Shown piece by piece: positions 52,357 through 62,276 of a stretch of DNA of 64,000 nucleotides (position 1 is its first letter; every line of letters starts with the position of its first letter). The position numbers and the translations under genes were made by a program. This DNA comes from Leguminivora glycinivorella (Eukaryota; Arthropoda; Insecta; Lepidoptera; Tortricidae). Location of the stretch: the NCBI RefSeq assembly GCF_023078275.1, contig NC_062978.1, positions 19,367,883 to 19,431,882 on the forward strand, given 5' to 3'. The notes beneath the pieces are model-generated. The model was not told the DNA's origin. It worked only from the letters and a program-made list of their open reading frames with translations, and searched no databases.

Positions 52357-52738
52357 CCTTAGAAATCTTAAGAAACGTAACTTTAAAATGTTTTTCTCAA
52401 AGAAAATAGTCTGAAACGAGCCTAGTTTTGAGGGCCCTCCTAAGGGCTCTAGACGTGAGGTTTTAACTTCACCCATCCACCAAGTCTCAGCCTAATTAAA
52501 GGGGCAGAAATGCGTATTTCGTGTTTCATGACTGTACTTTAGTTGAATTGTTGAGGCGAAAATATTTAAAAAGAAGTTCTCAAGAAAACTAAGGTCAGTG
52601 CGGGCACGACCGGCATACTTTATTTGAAATAAAGTTTATTGTTAACTAGTGTTCGTCCTAGGGATACCTATTGAAGACCATTGGCTTAAGGGTGAAAATA
52701 TGGTATACCTTTGGAGGTGTAAGAAGCGCATATGTGCA

Positions 52739-52866
52739 TATGCAGGCAAGTATGGTCGAGCGATAAATGATAAAACATCTGGCCGTCCCTATCGCACTTA
52801 CAAATAGTGCGATAGGGACGGCCCGATGTTTTATCGTTTATCGCGCGACCATGATTGCCATGCATA
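52739..52866. repeat. 128-bp near-perfect hairpin element
   Basis: ATGCAGGCAAGTATGGTCGA...CCCTATCGCACTT pairs with AAGTGCGATAGGG-type text and TCATGG...GCCATGCAT after a 5-7-nt loop; the central stem GGCCGTCCCTATCGCACT is nearly exact. Frames of 61-91 codons on both strands are shadows. Confidence 0.8.
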
Positions 52867-53137
52867 TCTATATAAAAACAAACGTTATAGTCAGTAGACG
52901 GACTTCCCTGATAGACGGTCTTCGCAACACTGACCTTAGGTACATAATTTAAGGTAAACATAATGATAATGAGATATAATTTTATTGTTTGTTGAAAAAT
53001 CTATCCTTGGTCACGGATAGTGAGTAGATAGTGAGGGGACTTAAGGGTAAAACGTACTTGAAGGAACGCTATTCCTAAAAACCGAAATTAAATTCTATAC
53101 ATAGTTAAAACCTACTTTTAAATATTTTTTTTCTAAA
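52867..53137. other. Unassigned
   Basis: No feature recognised. Confidence 0.4.
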
Positions 53138-53373
53138 TCCATACTAATATTATAAATGGGAAAGTGTGTGTCTGTTTGTTTGTCCGTCTTTCACGGCAAA
53201 GCGGAGCGACGAATTGACGTGATTTTTTAAGTGGAGATAGTTGAAGGGATTGGTAATGACATAAGCTATTTTTTGTCTCTTTCTAACCCTCCACTTCTCT
53301 AAAAGGGAAAGTTTGTATGGAGCATTCCGCAATTTTCGAATTTAACGCGAACGAAGCCGCGTGCAAAAGCTAG
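53138..53373 (+). mobile_element. Non-autonomous Helitron, Lep1-type, copy 4
   Basis: TCCATACTAATATTATAAAT to GAAGCCGCGTGCAAAAGCTAG, flanked by A and T. It contains the longer interior (CTCTAAAAGGGAAAGTTTGT) also seen in copy 3. Confidence 0.88.
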
Positions 53374-53517
53374 TATTTTATATTTCAGTGAGAAACAACC
53401 CTTGCAAACGTTGGGCATATTCAATGAAATACGCGGAATGTCCATTTAATTAACATTTTAAGTTCATAAACACTTATTTTATTGATATTCAAAACCACAT
53501 AACTATACAAGGTGCTC

Positions 53518-53611
53518 GCGAGAAACCCGCATAACTTGAACCACGCGTTTCTGAGGCAAAAAGAAAGAAAAAATGTTATATGAATTTTAAAATTTTTCGC
53601 CAAAAAAAAAA

Positions 53612-53643
<32 letters not shown>

Positions 53644-53847
53644 TTGGACGTATTTTCACATAAAAAATTTTGAAGTTTTTCTTGTCACATTTTGACATCT
53701 ATCAATGACTACTGTGAGACTATGCTCCACAATTGGCAATAACTCTGAAACTAGACGAAATCTAGAAAAGTTTATATGACATTTTAGTCTTAAAATGTGA
53801 CCAAGAATATGCCGTTAAAGTTATATGGGTTCCTCGCGAGCACCTTG
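53518..53847. repeat. 330-bp mariner-like MITE with TA target duplication
   Basis: CAAGGTGCTCGCGAGAAACC at the left and the complement of CAAGGTGCTCGCGAGGAACC at the right, flanked by TA at 53516-53517 and 53848-53849. A T-run of about 29 bases lies at 53609-53637. Confidence 0.85.
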
Positions 53848-53850
53848 TAT

Positions 53851-54281
53851 TTACTAGGATTATTTATAAACAACAACGAAAATCTGAAGACAATAAATAT
53901 TTAAAGTACTCATACACTGACCTCATCAACTCGATACAGATCAAGGTCGTTCAAAACTCCCGCCGCTTGGGAAATCACCAACCTTCGCTGGAAGGCTTCG
54001 ACGGATATTTATGGAGGCTGTCGCGGGACCTCGCGACGTGATGGGACCTGAAGGGACCTGAGGGGGACCTGGGGGGACCTGACGAGGGCCCGGTTAGCTC
54101 AGGGGATCACGATTCCGTCTGGCGTGACGCTCGGTGAATATTGAGTGGTTTTACAGGGGTTTAAGATTTGTAACCGGGTTAGGTCATTAGGGGATTTTTA
54201 AATCACTGTTTTCCTGGTAGGTTTAGTTGTTTATTTATTTACGTGTGGTTTACGTGTGGTGGTGGTGGTGTCTCGTCTTCA
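53851..54281. other. Unassigned; short GGGACCTG minisatellite
   Basis: GGGACCTGA/G units recur four to five times at about 54022-54082. GGTTAGCTCAGGGG at 54093 looks D-arm-like but no tRNA can be folded around it. Confidence 0.5.
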
Positions 54282-54400
54282 TTAGGGCCCATTTAGACGG
54301 TACGAGAACTCGCATACGAGTTTTATTTTATTATATTGCGGTATTTGATAGCTGTGCAAAATTGTACGTAACCTCAACAGCCCGCAATGTAACTAAAATC
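54282..54400 (+). repeat. CGAGAACTCGCATRCGAGT-family MITE, truncated
   Basis: TAGACGGTACGAGAACTCGC, GCGGTATTTGATAGCTGTGC and TAACCTCAACAGCCCGCAAT correspond to 55562-55705; the right terminal repeat is missing. Confidence 0.7.
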
Positions 54401-54414
54401 ACATTTTTCTTTTA

Positions 54415-54700
54415 CGTCGTTAGGTTCATTATCAGGCCCCGTAGCCGAATGGCATTTCTCCGACGCCAAACGAAAGCGATACGCCGCTGGCTCTGTCGCG
54501 CCAATACGCAAGCGCGATAGAGATAGATATCTACTAGCGCTTCGTTTCGTGAGCGATTGTGCCATTCGGCTAGCCACCCAGGAACCACTCTGTATATCTT
54601 TTTTATTAGAATTCTCAAAAAAATATTTATCATTTTCATACAGAATAAATGAATTAATTATTGTGAGAGACGATTAAGAATAACATTCAAGTTAGTGTCA
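54415..54700 (+). repeat. Dispersed repeat (GTTAGGTTCATTATCAGG), interrupted copy
   Basis: Left part to 54436 and right part from 54580 align with the uninterrupted copy at 35341-35560 (GTTAGGTTCATTATCAGG, then GGAACCACTCTGTATATC, TTTTCATAC, GAATGAATTAATTATTGTGA). Confidence 0.8.
54437..54579 (-). repeat. Fold-back element, GCGCGACAGAGCCAG family, copy 4
   Basis: Reverse orientation, 143 bp, nearly identical to copy 1 apart from its 11-bp duplication. AGG at 54434-54436 and 54580-54582 is the duplicated target: the uninterrupted 35 kb copy reads ATCAGGAACC once. Confidence 0.88.
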
Positions 54701-55561
54701 AGTGATTGACGGCACATGTCAAAACAAATAACATTAGGAATTGGTAAAGGCTGTCACTGTCACACACGTGTTCAGTAATTATCTTTATCTTTTTAATAAC
54801 TCGATAACCGTAAGAGTAAAGACGCTAGTTTCTTAGAGAAATGAATTGTATTTGATCTAAAGAACCTTTCCTTAAAGTTAACGGAATTCAATAAAAACAC
54901 GTTGTTTAACACGTCGGTGGCAAACAAGTATATAGCCTGTCTAATGCTAAACAGTCACTTTATGAACGCCTGTAAATTTACAATGTGTATAGCGTTGCAG
55001 AGGCAGATCCTTCTAAATCCTAGAAGGCGGTTTTATTAATTTGGATAGAGAGCTTTTTATCCCTCTATACTCTGTGGAAAACTGATTCATGTTATTTTTG
55101 AGATACGAGGGAAAAAAATTGGGAATCTACTGGTAGGTATTAATACTCAATTGCTTTAAATTTCAGTATTAGTACAATCTATACATACATACGTACTTAG
55201 CTAACAGTATTACCACACAAAATCGAATTTAATTCAAGAATCGGTCTCCTGTTTGCTCGTGTAATATACTTCAGGAAAACCAATTCGTACCTAATATTGT
55301 AAAATCCATTTTAATATATCCTACAGAAAATGGACATCAACTATTTTAAGCATACTAAAAGCAGAAAAGAGCTTTTCAGAACTATTAAAATAGAGTACAC
55401 TCAGTTGATAAGCGTATCCAAATGTTAGCTCCCGACTTCAAGAACTTAATTAACTAGTGCGAAGTTTGGACGACTTCGCAGCGCTTCGAAAAATCATGTT
55501 AGCATTCCAGTCTGTTGATGTTCAAGTGTTTTGCTTACGACTGAGCGCGGACGAGCGATTA
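54701..55561. other. Unassigned
   Basis: A short stem GATAGAGAGC...CCCTCTATAC near 55045 is seen; no gene. Confidence 0.4.
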
Positions 55562-55705
55562 TTAGGGCTCCTTTACACGGTGCGAGAACTCGCATGCGAG
55601 TCTCATTACATTACGATATTTGATTGGTGTGTGGTGTGTATATGTAGCCTCAACAGTTCGCAATCTAACTTAAATCGCATGGGAGTTCGAGCGCAGTCTT
55701 AATGA
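55562..55705 (+). repeat. CGAGAACTCGCATRCGAGT-family MITE, full copy
   Basis: GGTGCGAGAACTCGCATGCG at the left and CGCATGGGAGTTCGAGCGCA at the right are imperfect inverted ends. Interior ATTACGATATTTGATTGGTG and AGCCTCAACAGTTCGCAAT. Confidence 0.75.
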
Positions 55706-55726
55706 GCCTGTATAGTATCAATGCAC

Positions 55727-56102
55727 CTTAAAAACAAGGCACCCGCGTCTGTCTGTGTTTCTGTTTATTTGTTTGTATGTTTGCAATATACTCAGAAACT
55801 ACTAAACAGCTAGAGATTTTAATGCGGTTTTCACTGATTAAAGAGATCCTTAAGGAAGGTTTTTCTGAATCACTTGTTGAGGGTTTCTTGCAAATTGGTT
55901 GAAATATGACGAATTTTGCTAATTAAGTCCGAAAAAAATACGAACTATACTTAATCTAAAACGCTACCCAAATCGTTTAAGCTAATAACGGCACGATGTA
56001 TTACGGTGCAATTAAACGAGTAGGTATGTATTGTATTATGTCTCTTTTTTAAGGAAAAAAAAATCTCTTTACTCCCCTTGCGAAGCCGGGACGGGTCACT
56101 AG
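55727..56102 (+). mobile_element. Helitron-like element, second family
   Basis: The 3' end TGCGAAGCCGGGACGGGTCACTAG (read as 56080-56102) with following T fits a Helitron CTAG terminus. The 5' part AAGGCACCCGCGTCTGTCTG and ACTCAGAAACTACTAAACAG is common in lepidopteran Helitron-type repeats. The 5' boundary is approximate. Confidence 0.6.
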
Positions 56103-56745
56103 TAGTTTTATATATTATCTTGAAGGGGTCATTGTATTAGAAAATAACTTCGAACGAAAAATAACAGTTATAGCCCCATGCTAACAAATGCTTTAAAAAG
56201 TGTTGAGTTTTATATCCATTATAAAAGACATAATATTACAAAATTTGTTTAAAGCGACAGTTTTACAAAGTCGTCCTATCTCAACATCACGCGCGTTGTC
56301 ATGTCACGTGTCGATAAAAGTGTCGCTTCCGTTTCCGACCGCACAAGACGCGACAAAAATTAGTCGGTGACGTGATTTGACATGCTAACGACATAATGAC
56401 TGGTGATAAGTGTTTAAGCTTACTATATTTGTATGTACCGTCAAACTAGCCAACTTATGGTGACCATTCGTTCCGTTGTAGGTTTAAAAATTGAATTTGT
56501 TATGCCATAAGAAAATATAGAAAAATAAACACTCTGAAAGAATGAAATGTAGTGCTACCCCACTTCAATTTATTTTCTCTTGTATGGGATTTATGGTGAA
56601 TAAGTATGTTTATAACTTTATTTTAGAACAAGCTGGTAACAAAAAATTTCTATTTATATTGTTTTATAAAAACATACCTATCTTATTTGTCTACATACAC
56701 GCATTGTTTATAACTTTATATAATGGTACATGCGATCTTGTTTCT
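56103..56745. other. Unassigned
   Basis: A 68-codon frame at 56542-56748 is hydrophobic and AT-driven, with no support as a gene. Confidence 0.4.
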
Positions 56746-57288
56746 TAAAAAACCGGCCAAGAGCGTGTCGGGCCACGCTCAGTGTAGGGTTCCGTAGTTT
56801 TCCGTATTTTTCAAAAACTACTAAACCTATTAAGTTCGAAACAATTTTCCTAGAAAGCCCTTATAAAGTTCTATTTTTGTGATTTTTTTCATATTTTTTG
56901 AACATATGGTTCAAAAGTTAGAGGGGGGGGACGCACTTTTTTTTCCTTTAGGAGCGATTATTTCTGAAAATATTAATCATATCAAAAAACAATCTTAGTA
57001 AGCCCTTATTCATTTTTAAATACCTATCCAACAATATGTCACACGTTGGGGTTGGAATGAAAAAAAATATCAGCCCCCACTTTACATGTAGGGGGGGTAC
57101 CCTAATAAAACATTTTTTTCCATTTTTTATTTTTGCACTTTGTTGGCGTGATTGATATACATATTGATACCAAGTTTCAGCTTTCTAGTGCTAACGGTTA
57201 CTGAGATTATCCGCGGACGGACGGACGGACAGACAGACAGACATGGCGAAACTATAAGGGTTCCTAGTTGACTACGGAACCCTAAAAA
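56746..57288 (+). repeat. AGGGTTCCGTAG-family repeat, copy 3
   Basis: AAAACCGGCCAAGAGCGTGT, AGGGTTCCGTAG ... CTACGGAACCCT. Closely similar to copy 1 across CTTATTCATTTTTAAATACC and CACGTTGGGGTTGGAATGAA, with a shorter (GGAC)n tract. Confidence 0.88.
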
Positions 57289-57353
57289 GACTGTTCCAGA
57301 ATTCCTTTCTGAGAATAAAATATTTAACCTAATAAAAGAATAGATGGTGTACC

Positions 57354-57383
57354 CATGCTTGAATCATACCTGATTCAAGCATG
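57354..57383. other. 13-bp perfect hairpin
   Basis: CATGCTTGAATCA and TGATTCAAGCATG around TACC. Isolated; function unknown. Confidence 0.7.
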
Positions 57384-57461
57384 TTAAAGAAGTATATTAT
57401 TTATATAATCTACTACCTGTGCAACTACCATACTCCCCAAACCACTGTCCCTCCGCGATCA

Positions 57462-57720
57462 CGTATGTCGCACCGCGTTCGTTAATATGTCGGACGTGCG
57501 CGCCGCCTTACGCTTTATAAAACGTGCGCAGACGGCCGACTTTATTCTTCTTTTGATTGTGACGACGTGCACTCCGTGACGTCACGTGTGGACTTTGTTT
57601 CCTATTTAATTTTGGATTGTAATTTTACCGAACTCGACTGAGCTTGTGTTCGGTATAAACGGAATAAAAGTATACTAAGTGAACTGGTGACGTGGTGGTG
57701 GCTATGGATTTCACCACCCA
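57462..57720 (+). promoter_or_regulatory. Possible promoter or LTR-like region
   Basis: A GC-richer block holds TTTATAAAA at about 57514-57522, then a CRE-like TGACGTCAC at 57578-57586, and GGAATAAAAG at 57660-57669 as a possible polyadenylation signal. The order TATA, about 145 bp, AATAAA would fit the R-region layout of an LTR, but no second LTR, primer-binding site or coding frame was found. A plain host promoter or coincidence are alternatives. Confidence 0.25.
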
Positions 57721-57748
57721 TTTTTCTTCCTTGGGTGTCGTAGAAGTC

Positions 57749-57869
57749 GATTGTCACTCTCGCGGTCTCGCGGTAGAAAGGAAACGAAATTGTTATAGGG
57801 CAGTGGCTAGCCCCACTGCTTTATAACAATTTCGTTTCCTTTCTACCGCTCAATTGCTAAGTGACAATC
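57749..57869. repeat. Inverted-repeat hairpin element, 121 bp
   Basis: GCGGTAGAAAGGAAACGAAA...GGGCAGTGG pairs with CCACTGCTTTATAACAATTT...CTACCGC, and the outer GATTGTCACT pairs with AGTGACAATC. A four-base CTAG loop region lies at the centre. Non-coding. Confidence 0.75.
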
Positions 57870-58647
57870 AAACTTGAGCTGTTTCGATCGACCTACTGGA
57901 CAAAGAAAGGAAATAAAAATGGCGCCTAATTTTATTGAATATGATTGACCAGCTGATTGATTCATTGACAAACGAGCATATGTACCGTCTGGTGGTCAAT
58001 CAACACCACCTGTAACACCAGCAATGTTCTAGATAATTATGTTCTAAAATATATATTATGTATGTATTTATCTTTTAGAATACAATGCCATAAAAAGGAT
58101 TAATGGGAAATCAAAATAAGTACTTATACTTTCATGCATTGCTAATAAAATATCATAATATAGACAAAGTAATAAAATACATTCGTGTTATTAGTGTAGG
58201 ATGTAACAGACGCTCAAATATACCCAAAAAGGCATCATTTTGTCAAAATCTTATTTTAAATCCTTCGTCTCATCGAATGAGATGGAAAATGGAGCAACAT
58301 CCATGATTTATGGCTGCACGATAATAATGGCGTTATCGTCCATCTTGGTTTCTGAACCGTTAAATTTGAATATAAGGCGTTTACCAACATGATATCAAAC
58401 CCGATGTGTCCCTGAAGAGCGAACGAAACGTAGAGTACCACAATCTGTGTCGAGTACCGTCGTAATAAATAGATACATGGGGACTTCCGGTTCGGCTGCC
58501 ATCTTAGTGGCACGTGTCGCGAATAATTTCTCCTTCTTTTGCTCATTAATGTTGTTTAAAGTGTAATATCGATAGCTTATTATGCAGTAAACTAATATTA
58601 TAGTGAGAAGCTGATGAAGAATTAATCTTGAAACGCGTTTAGCCCCT
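57870..58647. other. Unassigned
   Basis: Frames of 67 and 96 codons on opposite strands overlap at 58256-58306 without motifs. No repeat recognised. Confidence 0.4.
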
Positions 58648-59370
58648 TTTTAGGGTTCCGTACCTCAAAGAGGAAAAACGGAACCCTTATAGGATCACTC
58701 GCGTGTCTGTCTGTCCCTCTATCACAGCCAATTTCTCCGAAACTACTGGACCGATTTACTTGATATTTGGCACACGTATGTAAACCTGTGGCCCGAAGAC
58801 TGACGTGTAATATAATTAAATGAAATTTAATGATAGGGGGCACTTTTGGGGGGTAAAATTGAAAATTAAAAATCAAAGTTATTAGAACTATATTGTGTTA
58901 CATATCAAATGAAAGAGCATTTTATAAGCATCTCAAATATATTTTTTTTATAGTTTTTATATTGGTAATTTAAAAGTTATTTAAGAAAATAAGAAAAAAT
59001 TACCATTCCCCCCCCCCTTATCTCCGAAACTACTTAGCGTTAAATTTTCAAAAAAATACACGAGATAACCCTCTACCTGTAGATTACAGGAAAACCTATT
59101 AGAAATCTACAGTCAAGCGTAAGTCGGACTTAAGAGAAAAAAGCTCAAATTGAGATTTTCACTCACTGCCGCTGCAAGTACTTACTAAATGTTTTGAAAT
59201 TTTGTGAGCGCCATGGACAGGTAGAAAGAAATTAATTTCTGTTTAGAAATTGCTAAAATTTTTAATCATTTGCCAAAATGACTTAAGTTCCTACTAAAAA
59301 AGAGGCGCTTAAGACTGTTTAGAACTGCACTGACCATAATATTGCCCTAATAGGTCCAAAAAATGGTGTA
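58648..59370 (+). repeat. AGGGTTCCGTACCTCAAAG-type long repeat, left part
   Basis: AGGGTTCCGTACCTCAAAGA, CGGAACCCTTATAGGATCAC, a C-run with TTATCTCCGAAACTAC, and CTACAGTCAAGCGTAAGTCG are typical of a frequent long lepidopteran repeat. It is cut at 59370/59375 by the Ginger-like transposon; text after 62276 (ATTGTGCCACCGACAACCAA, GAAATCCGACTCGCACTT) is the likely continuation. Confidence 0.6.
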
Positions 59371-59374
59371 TATA

Positions 59375-59663
59375 TGTCGCAGGGAAATGGCCAAAACAGA
59401 GATTTGAACAAATCCCTAAGGGATATGATCAAATCACGCAGGATGACAAAATGGCGAATCCATTTCATCATTTCTCTAGAAAGTTTCAGGCATTTGACCA
59501 AATCCCTGACTGGGTCTAGTGAAATCACAAAATCGGTCAACAAACGCGCCACGTTTTGTCATTTTACTAGATTTGTTTAGGAATTTGATAAAATCCCTGA
59601 ACCACGACAGTGAGTTGACGAAACGAACTTATAAAGTCAACTAGTTTTATCATTTCACTAAAC
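59375..59663 (+). repeat. Left TIR of the Ginger-like element with iterated motifs
   Basis: ATTTGAACAAATCCCT, ATGATCAAATC, ATTTGACCAAATCCCTGA and ATTTGATAAAATCCCTGA recur, spaced tens of bases apart, interleaved with GTGAAATCACAAAAT and TTTCACTAAAC words. Iterated, partly palindromic words in a TIR are candidate transposase-binding sites. The 68-codon frame over it is a TIR shadow, mirrored in the right TIR. Confidence 0.85.
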
Positions 59664-59689
59664 CAATTCAGGGAAAAGACAAAAATCTC

Positions 59690-59870
59690 AACCGTAGTTC
59701 AGACTGATCCGCTCGCTCGCGCTATCGTTTGACCCCCGCCTCTTCCCGCTCCCCGCTCCCGGCCGGCCGGCTCCGACGCATTCGCACGCAGCTAGTGTAA
59801 TAGCGGCAAGTAAACAAATATTACGTCACTAGTTTTCGCGCGGTTTCTATAGAAAAGTTCAAGTTTTTAT
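59690..59870 (+). promoter_or_regulatory. GC-rich 5' region of the transposon gene
   Basis: CCGCTCGCTCGCGC and CGGCCGGCCGGCTCC words, clearly more GC-rich than the surroundings, lie between the left TIR and the coding remains. Probably the transposon's own promoter or 5' leader; no TATA box is obvious. Confidence 0.35.
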
Positions 59871-59980
59871 GTGAAATGGCGTCGGACTTCGGACCCTAGT
59901 GAAAATCAATCTCCGACCCAGTTTGTGTGTGAAAAACAGTTTAATGAAACTATTAGTGCATGTTTTAATGACAGACAAGG

Positions 59981-60096
59981 GGGGCGATTTTTGAGTCTCA
60001 CGGCGTTTTTATTCAGAAAATTGTCACTGAAAATAATAGGCAATTCACCGTTTTCAACCGGTATTTTAGTGACAGTGAGACTCAAAAATCGGCCCC
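59981..60096. repeat. 116-bp MITE inserted in frame in the integrase gene
   Basis: GGGGCGATTTTTGAGTCTCA at the left and the complement of GGGGCCGATTTTTGAGTCTC at the right. AAGG at 59977-59980 and 60097-60100 fits a 4-bp target duplication. Element plus one duplication is 120 bp, a multiple of three, and the frame crossing it has no stop. Confidence 0.85.
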
Positions 60097-60234
60097 AAGG
60101 TAAAGAAAAACCCCTATGGACTCGTGATAGGATTGCAGAAGCTATTGGGGCTATAGAACAATTTAAATTAGCTCCAGTATTGAAGATACCACGGACAAAT
60201 AAGCAGTACTATTATGGAAATAAATACGATCTCA

Positions 60235-60600
60235 TAGAATAGAATAGAATAACATTTATTCGTGAACACAGGCAAGATAAAATACACATAATAACAATAA
60301 GACAGAAAATAATGAAGTGCCACGAAATGGCCTCATCTCAGCGTGTTGCTGGGGACTTCCAGCGCTGATCTTCCGATGAGACCATCAAGTGAGAACGATT
60401 CACGGAGGGTAACAGATAGAAGAAATGCAAAACACATACACGAAAAAGTGAAAAAAAAGTGGTCAAACAGTTAAAAGAATAAAAGTGAAAACGTTACAAG
60501 AAAAATAACAACAGACTGTGATTTATATAAAAAAAAGAATAATAACAAACAGAACACACTAAATTTAATTAAAAAGAAAAAAGGAAAAGGGTCGTACACC
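60235..60600 (-). mobile_element. Retroelement 3' segment inserted in the Ginger-like element
   Basis: The minus strand ends ...GGCACTTCATTATTTTCTGT, TTGTTATTATGTGTATTTTA, CTTGCCTGTGTTCACG, then a (TTCTA)n tail at 60235-60252, matching 32235-32345. The right boundary is approximate, in A-rich DNA. Confidence 0.65.
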
Positions 60601-61212
60601 AGATCATGTAGGTTGGAACTCAAAAATATTTGATTATGGAGAGAAGGTTAGTTTCTGAAACTGTTGTGAATGTCGTTTCTATGGACGAATTTTATGACAT
60701 ACTTAAAATATGTCATCAATTTACTGGACATGGAGGGACATGAATTTACGCGAAAAGGGCCGCTGAAGTGGCGCTGGAACTGCTAAAATATCCTTGGAAG
60801 TAGGTTGCCCACATATACTTCAGAGCGACAATGGTCGTGAGTTCACGGCTTCTATTATACAAAAATTGACAAGCCTGTGGCCATCTTATAAAATAGTAAA
60901 CGGTCGGCCTAGAGATCCGGCCAGTCAGGGTTCCGTTGAGTTGAGAGATCCAATGCATCTACGCGCTACAGCCAAGTACATCTTCATTTGCTGCAGTAGC
61001 TACGACGACCTACGAAGCTTAGCCTACGGGAAATAGCAGCCAAGTTATCTTTATTCGGAGGGCAAGGTTTCAAGAAATGTTCGTGTGAAAAATCTAAAGT
61101 GCAGTGCAAAACAAATAGATGACATGTGCTTGTAAAAAAAATAACGTCATGTGTAACTCGAGATGCCACAAATCTACAAAATGTTGTAACAAATAAGAAA
61201 ATAAATTAAAAT

Positions 61213-61642
61213 AATAGTACATTACGATACAAGTGCGAAAAAAAGGAAGTTCGAAACGAGTGGCGATTTCGGTCGTGTTTTAAATCGACACGAGTTACGA
61301 ATTTCCTTTTTGCACGTGTATCGTACAATGTTTTTCAGTACAGATGGCCATCCGAAGTTTCGACCTGACATACCTATAATGAACCACTTCTCGAACTAGT
61401 GCGTATAAAACACCATCTGTACTGATGTCAGGTCGAAACTTCGGAGGGCCATCTCTACTGAAAAACGTCGTACGATACACGTGCGAAAAGGAAATTCGTA
61501 ACTCGTAGTCGTAAATGTATCGCCACTCGTTTCGAACTTCCTTTTTATCGTAATGTACGTACGATACGATCGTCGTACGATACATGTGCGAAAAGGTAAT
61601 TCGTAACTCGTTTTTCACGCACTTGGATCGTAATGTACTATT
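61213..61642. repeat. ATTACGATACAAGTGCG-family TIR element
   Basis: AATAGTACATTACGATACAA at the left pairs with the right end (TGGATCGTAATGTACTATT). The interior holds several inverted blocks (GGAAGTTCGAAACGAGTGGC with GCCACTCGTTTCGAACTTCC-type, CAGTACAGATGG with CCATCTSTACTG), so it is highly palindromic. It sits between the integrase stop and the right TIR. Confidence 0.8.
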
Positions 61643-61982
61643 TAGCTTTGTTTTTCACTTTTTTTTTCTCTTATTTTCTTTTTTATTAAAAAAACTTAAA
61701 ATGCATTTCTGACGTTTCGAGCCCTTTACAATCCATTTCACATTTCTTTGTATTCGTTTAAACCAGCTGTTTAATAAAGAACTTTAATATCTATTTTGTC
61801 ATTTTATTTTACCATTTCACTAATCTAGCAGTAGAGATTTGATCAAATCGCTTAATTGTAGGTAAATGATGTATTAGATTCTTACCTTCGTCATTTCACG
61901 AAACCAGTTCAGAGATTTGATCAAATCACCATATTATGTAGGTACCATATTCCAGTTGAGACTTTATCATAATCACTAAACT

Positions 61983-62272
61983 TGTTTAGCGAAATGATAA
62001 AACTAGTTGACTTTATAAGTTCGTTTCGTCAACTCACTGTCGTGGTTCAGGGATTTTATCAAATTCCTAAACAAATCTAGTAAAATGACAAAACGTGGCG
62101 CGTTTGTTGACCGATTTTGTGATTTCACTAGACCCAGTCAGGGATTTGGTCAAATGCCTGAAACTTTCTAGAGAAATGATGAAATGGATTCGCCATTTTG
62201 TCATCCTGCGTGATTTGATCATATCCCTTAGGGATTTGTTCAAATCTCTGTTTTGGCCATTTCCCTGCGACA
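61983..62272 (-). repeat. Right TIR of the Ginger-like element
   Basis: Near-exact inverted copy of 59375-59663. Two further ATTTGATCAAATC words (about 61856 and 61916), with nearby CATTTCACTAATC and CATTTCACGAAACC, lie just inside it, so the right subterminal region carries extra motif copies. Confidence 0.85.
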
Positions 62273-62276
62273 TATA

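Larger units (their letters stand above)
59871..61196 (+). pseudogene. Ginger-like integrase/transposase pseudogene
   Basis: Role: the encoded integrase would cut and join the element ends. Pieces in order: an N-terminal frame (59871-60242) with FVCEKQFNETISACFNDRQ and LWTRDRIAEAIGAIEQ, then QYYYGNKYDLIE; after a retroelement insertion, 60636-60743 with SMDEFYDILKICHQFTGHGG (HHCC-finger start). About 100 residues including the first catalytic Asp are missing. Then ILQSDNGREF (second Asp, codon 60827) and PASQGSVE (Glu, codon 60938), 36 residues apart, as in gypsy-type integrases. A second deletion leads to GGQGFKKCSCEKSKVQC, a TGA at 61120-61122 with a frameshift, then TCACKKNNVMCNSRCHKSTK, ending at 61194-61196. 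No in-frame ATG opens the first piece. Clearly inactive; it resembles genes annotated as KRAB-A domain-containing protein 2-like. Confidence 0.85.
59375..62272 (+). mobile_element. Ginger-like DNA transposon (KRBA2/gypsy-integrase type), defective
   Basis: 2,898 bp. The termini are TGTCGCAGGGAAATGGCC and its complement ending GCGACA, inside long inverted repeats (59375-59663 and 61983-62272). TATA at 59371-59374 and 62273-62276 fits a 4-bp target duplication; TGT...ACA ends, long TIRs and 4-bp duplications are described for Ginger elements. The interior encodes, on the plus strand, remains of an integrase with an HHCC-type finger, a D...E catalytic segment and a Cys-rich C-terminus. It carries three later insertions: a MITE, a retroelement tail and an ATTACGATACAAGTGCG-family repeat. 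The two TIRs are nearly identical, suggesting a fairly young insertion, although the coding part is internally deleted. Confidence 0.85.

Noticed and set aside
54090..54130. tRNA gene suggested by GGTTAGCTCAGGGG
   Set aside because: No T-arm or acceptor stem can be paired around it.
57462..57720. Complete LTR retrotransposon
   Set aside because: Only one LTR-like region is seen, with no partner, primer-binding site or gag/pol frame nearby.
59374..59580. 68- and 77-codon frames duplicated at both ends of the Ginger-like element
   Set aside because: They are the same TIR sequence read twice; no independent evidence of a protein.
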